From: Candolleomyces eurysporus
Lineage: Eukaryota > Basidiomycota > Agaricomycetes > Agaricales > Psathyrellaceae
Length of the DNA stretch: 64,000 nucleotides
Assembly: GCA_027579435.1 (NCBI GenBank)
Contig: JANBPK010001491.1
Location: forward strand, 1 to 64,000
Reading direction: 5' to 3'
Part shown: in pieces, positions 1-9,697 of the stretch
How positions within the stretch are numbered: the stretch's first letter is position 1
Layout of the letters: every line of letters begins with the position of its first letter
The notes under the pieces: generated by a model
The model's input: only the letters and a program-made list of their open reading frames with translations
What the model was told of the DNA's origin: nothing
The model's database searches: none
Position numbers and translations under genes: made by a program

Positions 1-843
1 GGGATACGATCTTTTAGCGAGCCCTTGGTCCGATAGGTTGGATTCAGGTCCCCGTCCAGATCCGGGAATATGGCACATGAGTAAGTCATGTCTTTCGATA
101 AAAATCCTGTAAATGAGTCCCCAGAAATGAACGAAGTTCACGTTAGGCTGCACATAAAAATAGAGAAGGAGTTGGCGCACCAGCAAACATCTCGTTCGAT
201 ATATCATAATGAGCCGATATGTTCGACCTCGAATTTGACAACGTGTTTAGAAAGCGGTACGAGGTCAGTTTTTGTGGGAGGCTGAACAGGTATGAGAGTT
301 TGGAATCAAGTTGATCTAGATTATTCTTGTTCAAGAGAAATATCTGATGGAGAGTGTTCAAACGGTGGACGGGACGCGTGTATTCGAGGAGACACACCTT
401 GAAAAGCGAGACCAGGTCGTCACACTCAACCTCGCCATACATATATGCCTCTGCGAACCCAAGGTCTCCCATAAGACACAACCTTATCCAGAATGTATCG
501 CTCTTGACGCGTATCTCTGCTTTTGGGTCACCCTCGTCGGATCCTTCGCTACGGTTCTCTGGAAATGAACAAGTCTGGCCTCCAGTACACAAAACGCACA
601 AACGTCCATGGGATATTTTCTGCATCAACCTAAATAGCGTGAAGTAGGTTCTAGTATATAGTGGAAGGGAAGAGAAGGATGAAGGGAGCCTTACGATAAC
701 ACCATGGTCTCTGCCATCCTCCCCAAGGGCCCCCACGGTGTTGCACGAATGGCAGCCTCGGATACGGCATTCCACGTCTTGTCGACAAACCCAGCTAACG
801 AGAAGGGATGTTTTGCAGCGGTGTCTAGAATCTGAGCAGACAT
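1..843 (-). CDS. Cfs1-like cyclopropane-fatty-acyl-phospholipid synthase, 5' part (3' end off window)
   Basis: Members of this family use S-adenosylmethionine to methylate or cyclopropanate unsaturated acyl chains of membrane lipids. Three exons join in frame: 843-695, 629-181 and 106-1 (continuing off the window). The start is the ATG at 843-841. Introns 694-630 and 180-107 are GT-AG. The exon 2/3 junction rebuilds the family hallmark SNISAHYDISNEMFAGFLS followed by DMTYSCAIFPDL, the entry to the Rossmann-like methyltransferase domain. The N-terminal third, with MAETMVLSLMQKISHGRL, fits the N-terminal region of fungal Cfs1 proteins. The methyltransferase core and C-terminus lie outside the window, so the catalytic residues cannot be checked. 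No N or frameshift is seen in this part. Confidence 0.85.
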
Positions 844-1084
844 GTTGTGTGGGTAGTGGTAGAAGTATATCTCCAAAAAGCGAACCTTTTTGTACAGCTT
901 CTGCCAGGCTACGATGTGAGCCCTGATCAACCAGCCACGATCGGGTAACCAGCTGCCCCTTTCGGTCGCGATCAATATTGCACCCGTGTGCTCAAAGAAG
1001 CAAGGTTGCCCCTAGCCGGAGTTCGTGTCGATAAGAAGGCTGAAGCCGTTGGTCGAATATATGAGAATATTTACTAGATATAAC

Positions 1085-1732
1085 ATGGGTGTGTGAGAGC
1101 GGAAGGCACTTGTCGCCAACTGAAAGGACTGTTGGTCGCGAGGACACCAACTTGTAGCACTGCGAACTGCCTGTCGTGTTGCCAGTAATCGTCACGATGG
1201 ACTCCCATTCGTCATCGAGAGATCGCCAACCTTTGACGTTCTTATAGAATCCGGGATTCCGTCATAGCAATGGCCAAAAATCTCAGGCCTTGGCTGTTGC
1301 TCTGGGGTCTGATCTGAGCTCTGAAAGGCGTTGAGGACGGTGTCGTCACTCGCTGTGTTCGAAGTCGCTGCATTGTACACATCTTCACACCGGATATCCG
1401 ATGATACGACCGTCGCGGCATCGATGAGGTGGAGTGCTGACGTTGTTTGGTTCCATTGGATGTCAGGGTTTCAGTGAGGCGAAGTTCTTGATCATCTCAT
1501 TCGCTTTCCTTGGTAAGTATGTCTGATTACAGCCATCCATCTCCATGATCCAGATGAAGGCTTGACCTGTGGCTCGAGTGCCACCGTATTTGGTTCCAAT
1601 GTGGAAATGCGGACCAGATATCTCCGATAGATTCTGCCATTTATGCATGTCCTGCGCATATGTGACCGAGACACAGCATGTTCTACACTCAACCAGGGTT
1701 AGCGCCACCCATAAAATGACACGCATCAACAA
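1085..1732 (-). CDS. Possible small secreted protein, exon structure unresolved
   Basis: I do not recognise the family. The ATG at 1732 opens a hydrophobic N-terminus (MLMRVILWVALTLVEC) that looks like a signal peptide. Downstream on the same strand are stretches with good coding character: WNQTTSALHLIDAATVV near 1440-1390, NVKGWRSLDDEWESIV near 1240-1200, and ITGNTTGSSQCYKLV at about 1195-1150. These stretches lie in different frames, so at least two introns are needed and I could not place them with confidence. Several NxT sequons and scattered Cys fit an extracellular protein. It stands head to head with the membrane protein gene starting at 1896. It could equally be a decaying gene. Confidence 0.4.
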
Positions 1733-1895
1733 GCCTCGCCTTTGATTTTCTTGTTCGTGCCAGGAGATTCCCGACTCGCCTCACTCAATCAACAGTTGAT
1801 TCTATTGTAAAAGTGAACAAACCCTATAATCATCAATTGGCTGCTACCATAAGTAGTTTCCCATCAGTATCCGAACCGGCAGACGTCCTACAGCG

Positions 1896-3179
1896 ATGCT
1901 GAAGCACTGGCGCTCCCCCTTCACTTCATCCCCCTTCCTCTCTCTATGGCATGTGCTCTCGGCTCGCGCTATATTGCGAAATGCCACCATAGATGACCAC
2001 CATGGGGATTCATTAACCGGCACCACTCCCCTATTTTTTCCAGGTGAAGCGGGCATATGGGAAGGAGAAGAATGCGGGGGATGTCGTGTCAAACCCGACC
2101 CGCAGTTTACATTCCTGAACACGTACAATGCTGCTACATATAGACCAGATCAGGGCGTCGACCCTGTGTCGATTGGGATGGAGTTTACAGGCGAGTCACT
2201 CGACACTTGTCCAGCTGAAAACCTCGATACTTACCGCGCAGCCCCACGTATCGCCATATAGGAACTGCGATCTATGCTTTCTTGACTCTTGCAAATAATT
2301 GTGGCGAATATGTCACCACGACAACAGAGGCCAACTTCACCGTGGATGGCGAATCGCCTTTCTGGTTCAAGCATAGACCAGATATGTCAAGGTTCGACTT
2401 TATTTACCAACACCTTGCCTATTCCCGAGTCGAACTGGAGCATAAACCGCACACGCTCAACATCTCAATTTCTGGTCCGCCAGACCATCTCTTTCTAAAC
2501 TTTGACTATGCCATCTATACGTGAGTGTTCTGTTCCTCCTTGGGTCCAAGTTGCCTTGGAATTTTTCCTTGTTAGTTCATCACTCAAACCTGCGATAAAC
2601 AGGTACGACGACGATCATGTACAACGGACGACTAGTACTACGACTAGTACTACTACGCTGGGATCGACCACAGACTCTGAGTCTCTTCCTTCCTCATCAA
2701 CTTCGACGATCCAAGCTCCAGTTACTGGTAGGACCTCTGGAGGGACAATACTTCCCACTTCAACCGCCTCAAGCCCTAACGAGAATCCTGGAGAGAAAAT
2801 TAGGCAGCGGGCTGGGTATATCATCGGTGGTGCAGTGGGCGGGATGGCTATGCTTTTAGCGGTGACATTGGCAGGGTTCTGGATGTACCGACGGAAAGCT
2901 GCTGGTCCGGTAAATGGCTTGCACGCTGCCGAGGTTAGACCCTTCCCTCTGCCTCTTCTGGCGCTGCATCGGAGAAGAGCTGCTCCGTCTGTCAGGAAGT
3001 ATTCTGTGTTGGATTTGGGGCCTCAGGCTGCACAAAGTTCAGCCGAGTTCGTGGGGGCCACAGCAGTCGAACAAAACAGGGAACAAGCTTTTAGCCATTT
3101 CGAACTCGGGAATGATGAAGACGCAGCGGGAAGGCAAAGGTACTCAGACTCCCTTCCTAGTTATAGATCTCTGTACTAG
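1896..3179 (+). CDS. Mucin-like single-pass membrane protein (Agaricomycete family)
   Basis: Exons 1896-2190, 2262-2520 and 2603-3179 close the frame to 376 aa. The predicted order is: a hydrophobic N-terminus; an ectodomain starting RNATIDDHHGDSLTG with the Cys pair EECGGC; a second ectodomain half ending FLNFDYAIYTYDDDH; a Ser/Thr-rich stalk of about 60 residues; one transmembrane segment (AGYIIGGAVGGMAMLLAVTL) followed by the basic stop-transfer MYRRK; and a cytoplasmic tail ending LPSYRSLY. This order is common in Agaricomycete proteins of unknown function. Intron 1 (2191-2261) has a GC donor. Intron 2 (2521-2602) is GT-AG. The tail region is duplicated as a relic near 6.1-6.4 kb. NACHT gene A1 lies 256 bp downstream on the same strand. 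Confidence 0.75.
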
Positions 3180-3435
3180 AACGTACTACTAGCGGTGCCC
3201 TCCCGCCCACTGATACCCCGCGCCCAAGTAGTCTTGTCGGTATCATGAATATTATTGGCGGTTCGAGTAGTGGAATTGTTTGAGGCTGATCTAATCTTTC
3301 TCGGGGTGGAGGCCAGTTCCCACGAAGGTCTAGGACGAGCTCGGGACGAGCATACAGAGAGCTTCACATTGTACACGTTGTACACGTCCCTCTCTGCGCC
3401 TACCCACCCATCTACACATCACACATCCGTGCGTG

Positions 3436-5798
3436 ATGGCCGCGAATACTGCCCTCTTCCCTGATGCCAGCCACTTCACCATCCAAGGATCGCAGTTTAC
3501 CACCACCCAAACAAACAACATTCAATCACTCGCTGTAGATTCGGCACTGGAGATTCTTCACAGACATCAAGCCTTAGAGGCCACCCACACTTCGAAAACG
3601 GCTGCGAGCGCTCCGAAATGTAAACCAGGCACTCGAACCAAGGCGATCAAGGATATCACGAGCTGGGCGACTGACCGTGGCGCTGACCCCAGTTCATCCG
3701 CGGAATCGGTGCTGTGGCTTCGAGGCCCGGCTGGTGCTGGGAAAACGTGTATCATGAGAGAGGTAGCCCGCATCTGTCGTCAAGAAGGGGTGTTGGCTGG
3801 GGACTACTTCTTCTCAACGCGGGTCCCAGGACTTGACGATGAGGCACCCTTTGTTGCCACAATTGTTTCTCATCTCATCACAGTGACTCCAGCACTGGAC
3901 CATCCGGTTCGGGAAACCATTCGGTCCAGTTCCACCATCTTCAAGCAATCGCTAGAGCTGCAAGTGGAGAAGTTGATCTTCAATCAGCTCGCGTCCATCC
4001 CACCACAAACCCCGGCGCCTCGAGTTCTTGTTGTCGATGGTTTCGACGAATGTCGAGACCCGCGGCAGCGGGCACACCTCCTTCGCATCCTGCACTCTCT
4101 TGTCGCCTCTCCATATTCCTTTCGGGTCGTCATAGCCTGTCGACCAGAATACGATATACGCTCGGCTTTCGATCAGCCCCCGCTGAAGTCTATCGCAAAA
4201 ATCCTTTACCTCGAAGCATATCAAGTGTCGGGGGAGATTTATGAATATCTCTCTGACGAGTTCACCAGGATTCGCGAAACCCACCCTGCAAAGGATTCAA
4301 TCCCGTCAGAATGGCCCGGCCAAGCCATGCTTCATGCCCTGACGGACAAGGCCTCAGGAATTTTCGCCTACCCTTCGACAGTCATCAAGTATATCGACAA
4401 CCATCGGCGCCATCCAGTTGACCTACTCGAGCATATTCTACGGCCTTCATCAACTCTCTCTTCCGGAGAACCCTTTGCAGAACTTGATGCCCTCTACAAA
4501 ATCATTCTCAACCCTCCTGACACCGATATGCCGCTCATGAAGCGCCTGCTTCACGTCGTAATGGAGATAACACAACTTCCAACAGGCTACAAATCGAATT
4601 CCGGGGTCGAAGAACTCGTCCAAACCCGCGGTCCCGATTCCAACGACCCCATCACTCGTTTGACACACCAAATACTCTCACCCCCTCTCCTCGATAAGTT
4701 CTTATCACTTAGGGGGGGNAACAACGGAAATGACTCTCTGCGACCTGCATTCGCTAATCTCAGTCTCTGATACTGGCATCCGTTTCCATCACAAAACCTT
4801 GCAGGATTATCTTTGCTCGCCACAACGCGCAGGAACTCTCTATCAACCTCAAACAGATACATACACCGACATCCTTGCCGCCTGTGTCCACAATATGGAG
4901 GTCTGCGATCGGGAGTTGAGGGGAGGGAGTCTCGATCATGAAAATGTTGATCTCACGATTCCTCTTCTCTATTCCTGTGAAGCTTGGCTTGATTTGTTTA
5001 TTAAAAAACGGTTTTTGCTTCCCCCAGTCCTGGATTTCGATGCCAGAATTGGTTTGAGATTGATTGCCTTTTCAGGTCCCAGTAGGACTGTACCACTGGG
5101 AGGAGTTACCAGCCCCCTCAACACAATTGCCATTGACTTCCATAAAGCTATGGTAGGCTGGAATGGCTCGCTCAGTTGATGATTATACTAACATTCCCTG
5201 CATTACTCAGTGCATAGAAGGAATGGAATGTCAGCAGGCATGCCCCTCACTCAGGCGTGTGGCTGAGTATTCGAAGAATCTATGGCAAGTAACAGGAGAA
5301 GAATTGCCCATGGACAGGTTGAGAAAGTTCGATGAGGTGTCTGAAGGGTTTTTCAGCCCCTTGGATCACTCTCCTGTGACACAACCGGACATTCGCCGGT
5401 TGACCCCTCACTTAGAAGTGTCTTCCACCCCTGTACCAAAAGCACCTACCCGCAGCCTAGCATTTCCACCTGTAACCCTGCTGTTGGAGCGTGATGACAA
5501 GGATCTCAGCCCAGACTCTACCATCCCGCTACTTTCAGGGTTCCCCTCATTAGCCCCATCTCAGGCTATATCATCCTCAGTCCCAACCAGCCTATCACAA
5601 TTGGAGTCAAACTCAGAAGATGTGGGCATGCATCTCAGGTCTACCTCAATGGCTGAGGGTTTAAATTATATTCCTGGACCCAGCCAGGCTGGCCCTGAGT
5701 TAAACCAAACTCCTTCATCAGCTGAGCATCCCTGTCCATGGTACTATGTTATGACCTTTGTCCTCCTCCCATGGGCCCTTGCTTTAGGCTTTTCATGA
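3436..5798 (+). CDS. NACHT-domain NTPase A1 with C-terminal membrane segment
   Basis: A STAND-type P-loop NTPase, probably a nucleotide-dependent switch like other fungal NLR-like proteins. Start is the ATG at 3436. Residues 9-20 carry the N-terminal signature PDASHFTIQGSQ. Walker A is GPAGAGKT at 97-104. Walker B is VLVVDGFDEC at 197-206, followed by the sensor-like ACRPEYDIR. An alpha-helical region with GIFAYPSTVIKYI follows. Exon 1 runs to 5152, intron 5153-5210 is GT-AG, and exon 2 runs 5211-5798 (about 768 aa in all). The frame breaks at the N in the G-run at 4719 and resumes with TLCDLHSLI, so the break is probably technical. The C-terminus PWYYVMTFVLLPWALALGF looks membrane-inserting. 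No WD40, ankyrin or TPR repeats are visible. Closest relative in the window is gene A2. Confidence 0.8.
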
Positions 5799-6045
5799 AT
5801 TTTTATTCATTATTCTTATATCTATGTATGATCATTTGCCTAAATTCTGAATCTCTTGCTTTGTTGACACTGCCTATGTATATGTTCACCACCATTTGCT
5901 ATACTATATGTACTATTGAGTGGGTTCACATAGCTGCATCCAGCTGCATATATCTAATAGTCTCAGCAACCTGTGTTGGTGAATCCAGCAGCAATTGCCA
6001 TGCATGAATGGTCTCCATACACCATGGTTACTCAACAGCTTACCC
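5799..6045. other. AT-rich, CpG-poor spacer after NACHT A1
   Basis: No gene seen. The stretch from 5799 to about 6420 has almost no CpG dinucleotides, unlike the first exon of the neighbouring NACHT gene, which suggests old cytosine methylation and deamination of repeated DNA. Confidence 0.5.
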
Positions 6046-6416
6046 CACGCACTGGCCCTTCCCTCTGCTTCCTCCACTGCTGCATCAGAGAAGAGTTGCT
6101 CAATCAGCCAGATATGTCCACCTTGGGGACTCAAGCTGCAGCAAGTTTGGCTGGGTTTGTGAAATCACAGCAGTAGTGATCATCACAGGTTACTGGTGGG
6201 TAACTTTGACCTGGCCTGTACCCATACCCACTGTGTATATCCTACCTGGGTAGCCAGACCCTTGCCCATACCCATACCCATGTATCCTACCTGCCTATCT
6301 GGCAGGTAAGCCTTACCTATGAGAAACACTACACAGCAGTCAAACAGGCCAGGGAACAAGTGGTTAGCCATGAATTTGGGAATGATATAGCTCAGTGGAA
6401 AGGCAAAGGTACTCAG
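6046..6416 (+). pseudogene. Relic of the mucin-like membrane protein tail
   Basis: This stretch aligns base by base with 2935-3150 of the membrane protein gene. Shared landmarks include CCTTCCCTCTGC, AGGGAACAAG, GGGAATGAT and GGCAAAGGTACTCAG. Many differences are CG to TG or CA. The copy is split by the MITE at 6174-6331 and ends abruptly at about 6413, where sequence related to the last exon of a NACHT A-type gene begins. No intact reading frame remains. Confidence 0.75.
6174..6331. mobile_element. 158-bp hAT-like MITE with 8-bp target duplication
   Basis: The element begins TAGTG and ends CACTA, with imperfect terminal inverted repeats of about 17 bp (TAGTGATCATCACAGGT against TAGTGTTTCTCATAGGT read from the other end). 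It is flanked by the direct repeat CACAGCAG at 6166-6173 and 6332-6339. The interior is rich in TACCC/GGGTA motifs, including tandem CCCATA. The paralogous sequence at 2935-3150 has a single uninterrupted CACAGCAG, so the empty site is visible in the same window. An 8-bp duplication and TAGTG ends fit the hAT superfamily. It has no coding capacity. Confidence 0.8.
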
Positions 6417-6948
6417 TAAAGAATTTGAGGACTTATCTGAAGGCCTTTTCAACCCGTTGGATCCCTCTCCTGCGACGGTAATCATCGCGAGCCATCCGCT
6501 TGAGCCAGAAAGACTACGTCTGGTAGTACTTACGGCTCCAAACTCCAGTTGGCACTGTCGCTGCGAGCCCTCACTCAAGCCTTCACTTGCAAACACCGTC
6601 ACCCCAGTAGAGCCAACCATATCATCTCTTACCCGGTCAGAGCCTCGGATCTCGAACTCGAAGGATGGCATGAATCTCCTGCCAGGCGAATCTGGTGCCA
6701 TCCTCCAGCCTTCTCACGACGTACTGGACGATGCGTCGCAATCTCCTTCGCCCAGCATTTTGTCAGAGTCTGGCTCCGGAAAAGTCGGCGTGCATCCCAT
6801 CCCAGCATCTACCCCAACGGTCAAGGAGTCGGCATGTTATCCGGGAGGACCTGGACCTGATTTGGACTCAATCTCTTCGCCGAGTGAAGATTCGTGGCCT
6901 TTGATGATTTTGTTTCTCCTGACTTGGGTCGCTTTGTGCCTCGGTTGA
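6417..6948 (+). pseudogene. Terminal-exon fragment of a NACHT A-type gene
   Basis: An open frame begins KEFEDLSEGLFNPLDPSPA, matching FDEVSEGFFSPLDHSPV of gene A1 and FEDVAGGLFDPLDLSS of gene A2. It ends SWPLMILFLLTWVALCLG, the family's C-terminal hydrophobic segment. The Ser/Pro-rich linker between them is kept open for about 170 codons. No NACHT domain, start or splice site precedes it: the upstream sequence is the membrane-protein relic. It could still be used as an alternative last exon of A1, but no donor or acceptor pairing was evident. Confidence 0.65.
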
Positions 6949-7263
6949 ATATTATTTTAAATCTTTTGGGCCTGCGTTCGATCACTCGACTGAACCTCTG
7001 AGTAATACTGCTTGTTGGACATGTATACGTTTACTATGCAAAATATTTGTTTTGAACCACGAGTTGCTAGGGTCGTCCAGCTGTACAACGGTCTTCCTCA
7101 GCGAATACGAGTGGGTGTCGGCACCCTACCCTCAAACAGCGACCATCATCTGTATCAGCAGGTCAGTAGCGGAAACTAACGGCGCCCATTCTCGCCATTA
7201 TCAAATTGCAAGGTCCCGCCGAGCGGGTTACAATTCAAGACGACTACGCATACCACTGCTTCG

Positions 7264-8808
7264 TTACTTCAACAACTTGCCCCACGCACCAGGCTCGCCC
7301 TCAAACGACTCCACCCCAAGCATCTTCCAAACCTCCCTAACGACCTCCTTCTCGGATTTACTCAGAAACAAGAAAATAGTCGTGAATCTGGGAACCAGGA
7401 CGACGTAGTCCAAGAACGATCGGACCGCAACCTGGGTGGGCAGGTCAGCCGTAGGTAGGATCGCGTGAAGCGTTTGGAAGATGGACGCGAGGAATGAGGG
7501 TTCGAGGCCGGATTTACAGAAGGAAGGCAAGGTGGTCGGTGGGATTGTCTGTTATTTCGAAGAAAGAAGAAGCAGAAGCAAAAACAAANGTTGGTGAGTG
7601 AATGTTGGGAAAAAGATGGAGGAGTAGGCGCCTTACCGAAAGGACCTCCCAGCGCTCCTCCGGTGTACTCTGAGCATCCCACACCCTGACTAGATCCGAC
7701 AACGTCTTGGGAGTCGGTGCTTTGGTTTTAGGTTGAGCTGATGCCGGAGAAGTCGTCGACGAATTCGAAGAACCCATTTCTCGAGTTGGGAAGACGGTGG
7801 TGGGACCAGATGCACGGAATATGCCACCACCGATTCTGCTTGGACGAATGGTATCTCGTGCTTGCTTTGCTTCTTGGAACGACGACGACGAGGCTGGTTG
7901 TGGTTGTGGTGGGGATGGAGACGGTACAGAGTCCGCTGCTTTCTTCACAGGTTCGGTCTTCGCGTCCGTGCCGTTGGTCGCTGATCGTGTAGGGATTTCG
8001 GATGGCTTGAGAGATCTCGAGGACACTTCTTTGAGGATGCTGCCATCGTCAACGGGTGCTTTTACAGCGGGTTTGACGTCCTTTTCAGCTTCGGATGGAT
8101 CGATGATCTCGATGGGAACACGACGCCTGCGAGGAATAGAGCTGGGGTCGACTGATTGTTTGGCAGAACCGGTAGCCAGAGCCTGGACGAATATGATCTA
8201 TAAGGAAACGGCTTAACTAGAATAGAATGAAACGCACCCTCTCCTTCTTTGCATCCCTTTTGTTCGCTACCTCATTTAACGCGTCTGATACAGCTTGATT
8301 ATTGGGTTCGATTTGGTGGGCCTCCCAGAAATCTGAAAATGCCGATCAGTCACTTTCTTCTCCGTCTCGGTGGAAATTCGGACGCGTACCGCTATGTGCC
8401 TTGTCCAAATCGTCCAATCCTTGCCATGCTTGACCTCTTCTGAAGAACGCTTTTGCGTTTTTCGGATTGAGTTTCAAGACAGTGGTGCAGTCTCTTTGGG
8501 CATCTTGGAACCTGGTGTTTTCAAGATTCGTCAGTCAGGTTCCTTCTTTCTTGTTTTCTGGATAAACAGAAGGTTTGGTGACACGAAAAACGTACTTGCC
8601 TAATTTCAAATACGCAGCAGATCTGTTGAGCGGGTAGGTTGGTTCCTCGCGGTTGGCGATGATAGCTGCTGTATAGAATCCCACAGCGTCGGCGTATCGG
8701 CCTTGCTTGAAGGCTTCGTTGCCCTAAAGGATGGTGGTCAAGGCATTGAGGAGGACGAGAGATGGGGTTATTCTTGCCTTTTCTTTGGAGACCAGAGCGT
8801 TGGACATG
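7264..8808 (-). CDS. RPAP3-like TPR co-chaperone with RPAP3 C-terminal domain
   Basis: In the R2TP/Hsp90 system RPAP3 proteins present clients for assembly of RNA polymerases and other complexes. Six exons (8808-8779, 8723-8596, 8511-8390, 8332-8238, 8197-7637, 7548-7264) close to 406 aa. Start is the ATG at 8808. Exons 1-4 encode TPR repeats: KGNEAFKQGRYADAVGFYTA, AYLKLGKFQDAQRDCTTVLK, then KAFFRRGQAWQGL. A low-complexity Ser/Pro linker follows. The C-terminal LPSFCKSGLEPSFLASIF region continues to SEKEVVREVWKMLG, as in the RPAP3_C domain. Intron 1 (8778-8724) uses a GC donor (AAG|GCAAGA). The N at 7590 is inside the last intron and does no harm. A Spag1-like name is the alternative. Confidence 0.8.
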
Positions 8809-9697
8809 GGAGGAAGGAGGCAAGCGTTCGGAGTTGGAATTTCGTCCGAGCCATACCTCCGGCGAACAAAGGATATTTGGCGTTCACGTCGTCCTCGAAT
8901 TCGTTGCTGCTGCGCGCCACCTTGGGTTGCTCGTTCTTCGAATCCACACTTTATCCGCGTACACAGTTCCACCCTCAAGCAAATTCCACATTCGGTGTTC
9001 TTGGGAATGTGTTTGAAATCCGTTTCAGATTCCTCCGGCTACTTTTGATGGGATGGCCCCGCGGTCAATGTTCAACGTTCAATGCTGGCATCCTCTCTTC
9101 TTGGGCATGTATATATGTCTTGGTTTTCCGTTATTTGACACGACTTGATAGCTATCTAATGGTTGGGTGCCTCATAACTTGACAGCAGTGATTGGATTTC
9201 CAGCTTGAGGGCAAAACGTCCGCCTGTCGTTCCACTCGATCGAACATACAATGGAGAAACTTTGCGGACAACGCTCAATGAACTTTGCTGGAAGATGACA
9301 TCGACGATAGTCCGATGGATCCCGTTTTGCAGGAAACCTTTTGCGTTCACGCTGAAGAAATACCGCCCATATGTCGGGATGACCATCCGTGATCCTCATC
9401 AGCGCTGGGCGCTGTGGTCCGGAAGATGATGTACGTGAATGGTGAAGTATGAATTCAGTATACCCTGACGGTTGCAATGTTGCTGGTAGATGGACTGCTG
9501 CGCATTCCTCCACGTTAGTATCTCATTTCGCCCAGACGGAGAGTGGGGTATCGCTATTAGTAGTGGGAATACCATATATATACGGCCCTCAGCCAGAGGT
9601 ATGACCGCGAGTTCCGAGTTGTGCCCTGCACCTTCGAATCTTTGGAGTCGAACCAGCCCCCTGTTCGACGTCTCAGCTCTCTCTCAGTTCTCTAAAA
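8809..9697. promoter_or_regulatory. Intergenic region with a TATA-like site
   Basis: No convincing gene. The short open frames on both strands lack family features. ATATATATAC at about 9574-9583 lies roughly 120 bp before the ATG at 9698 and may be the core promoter of the DUF6533 gene. Confidence 0.35.
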
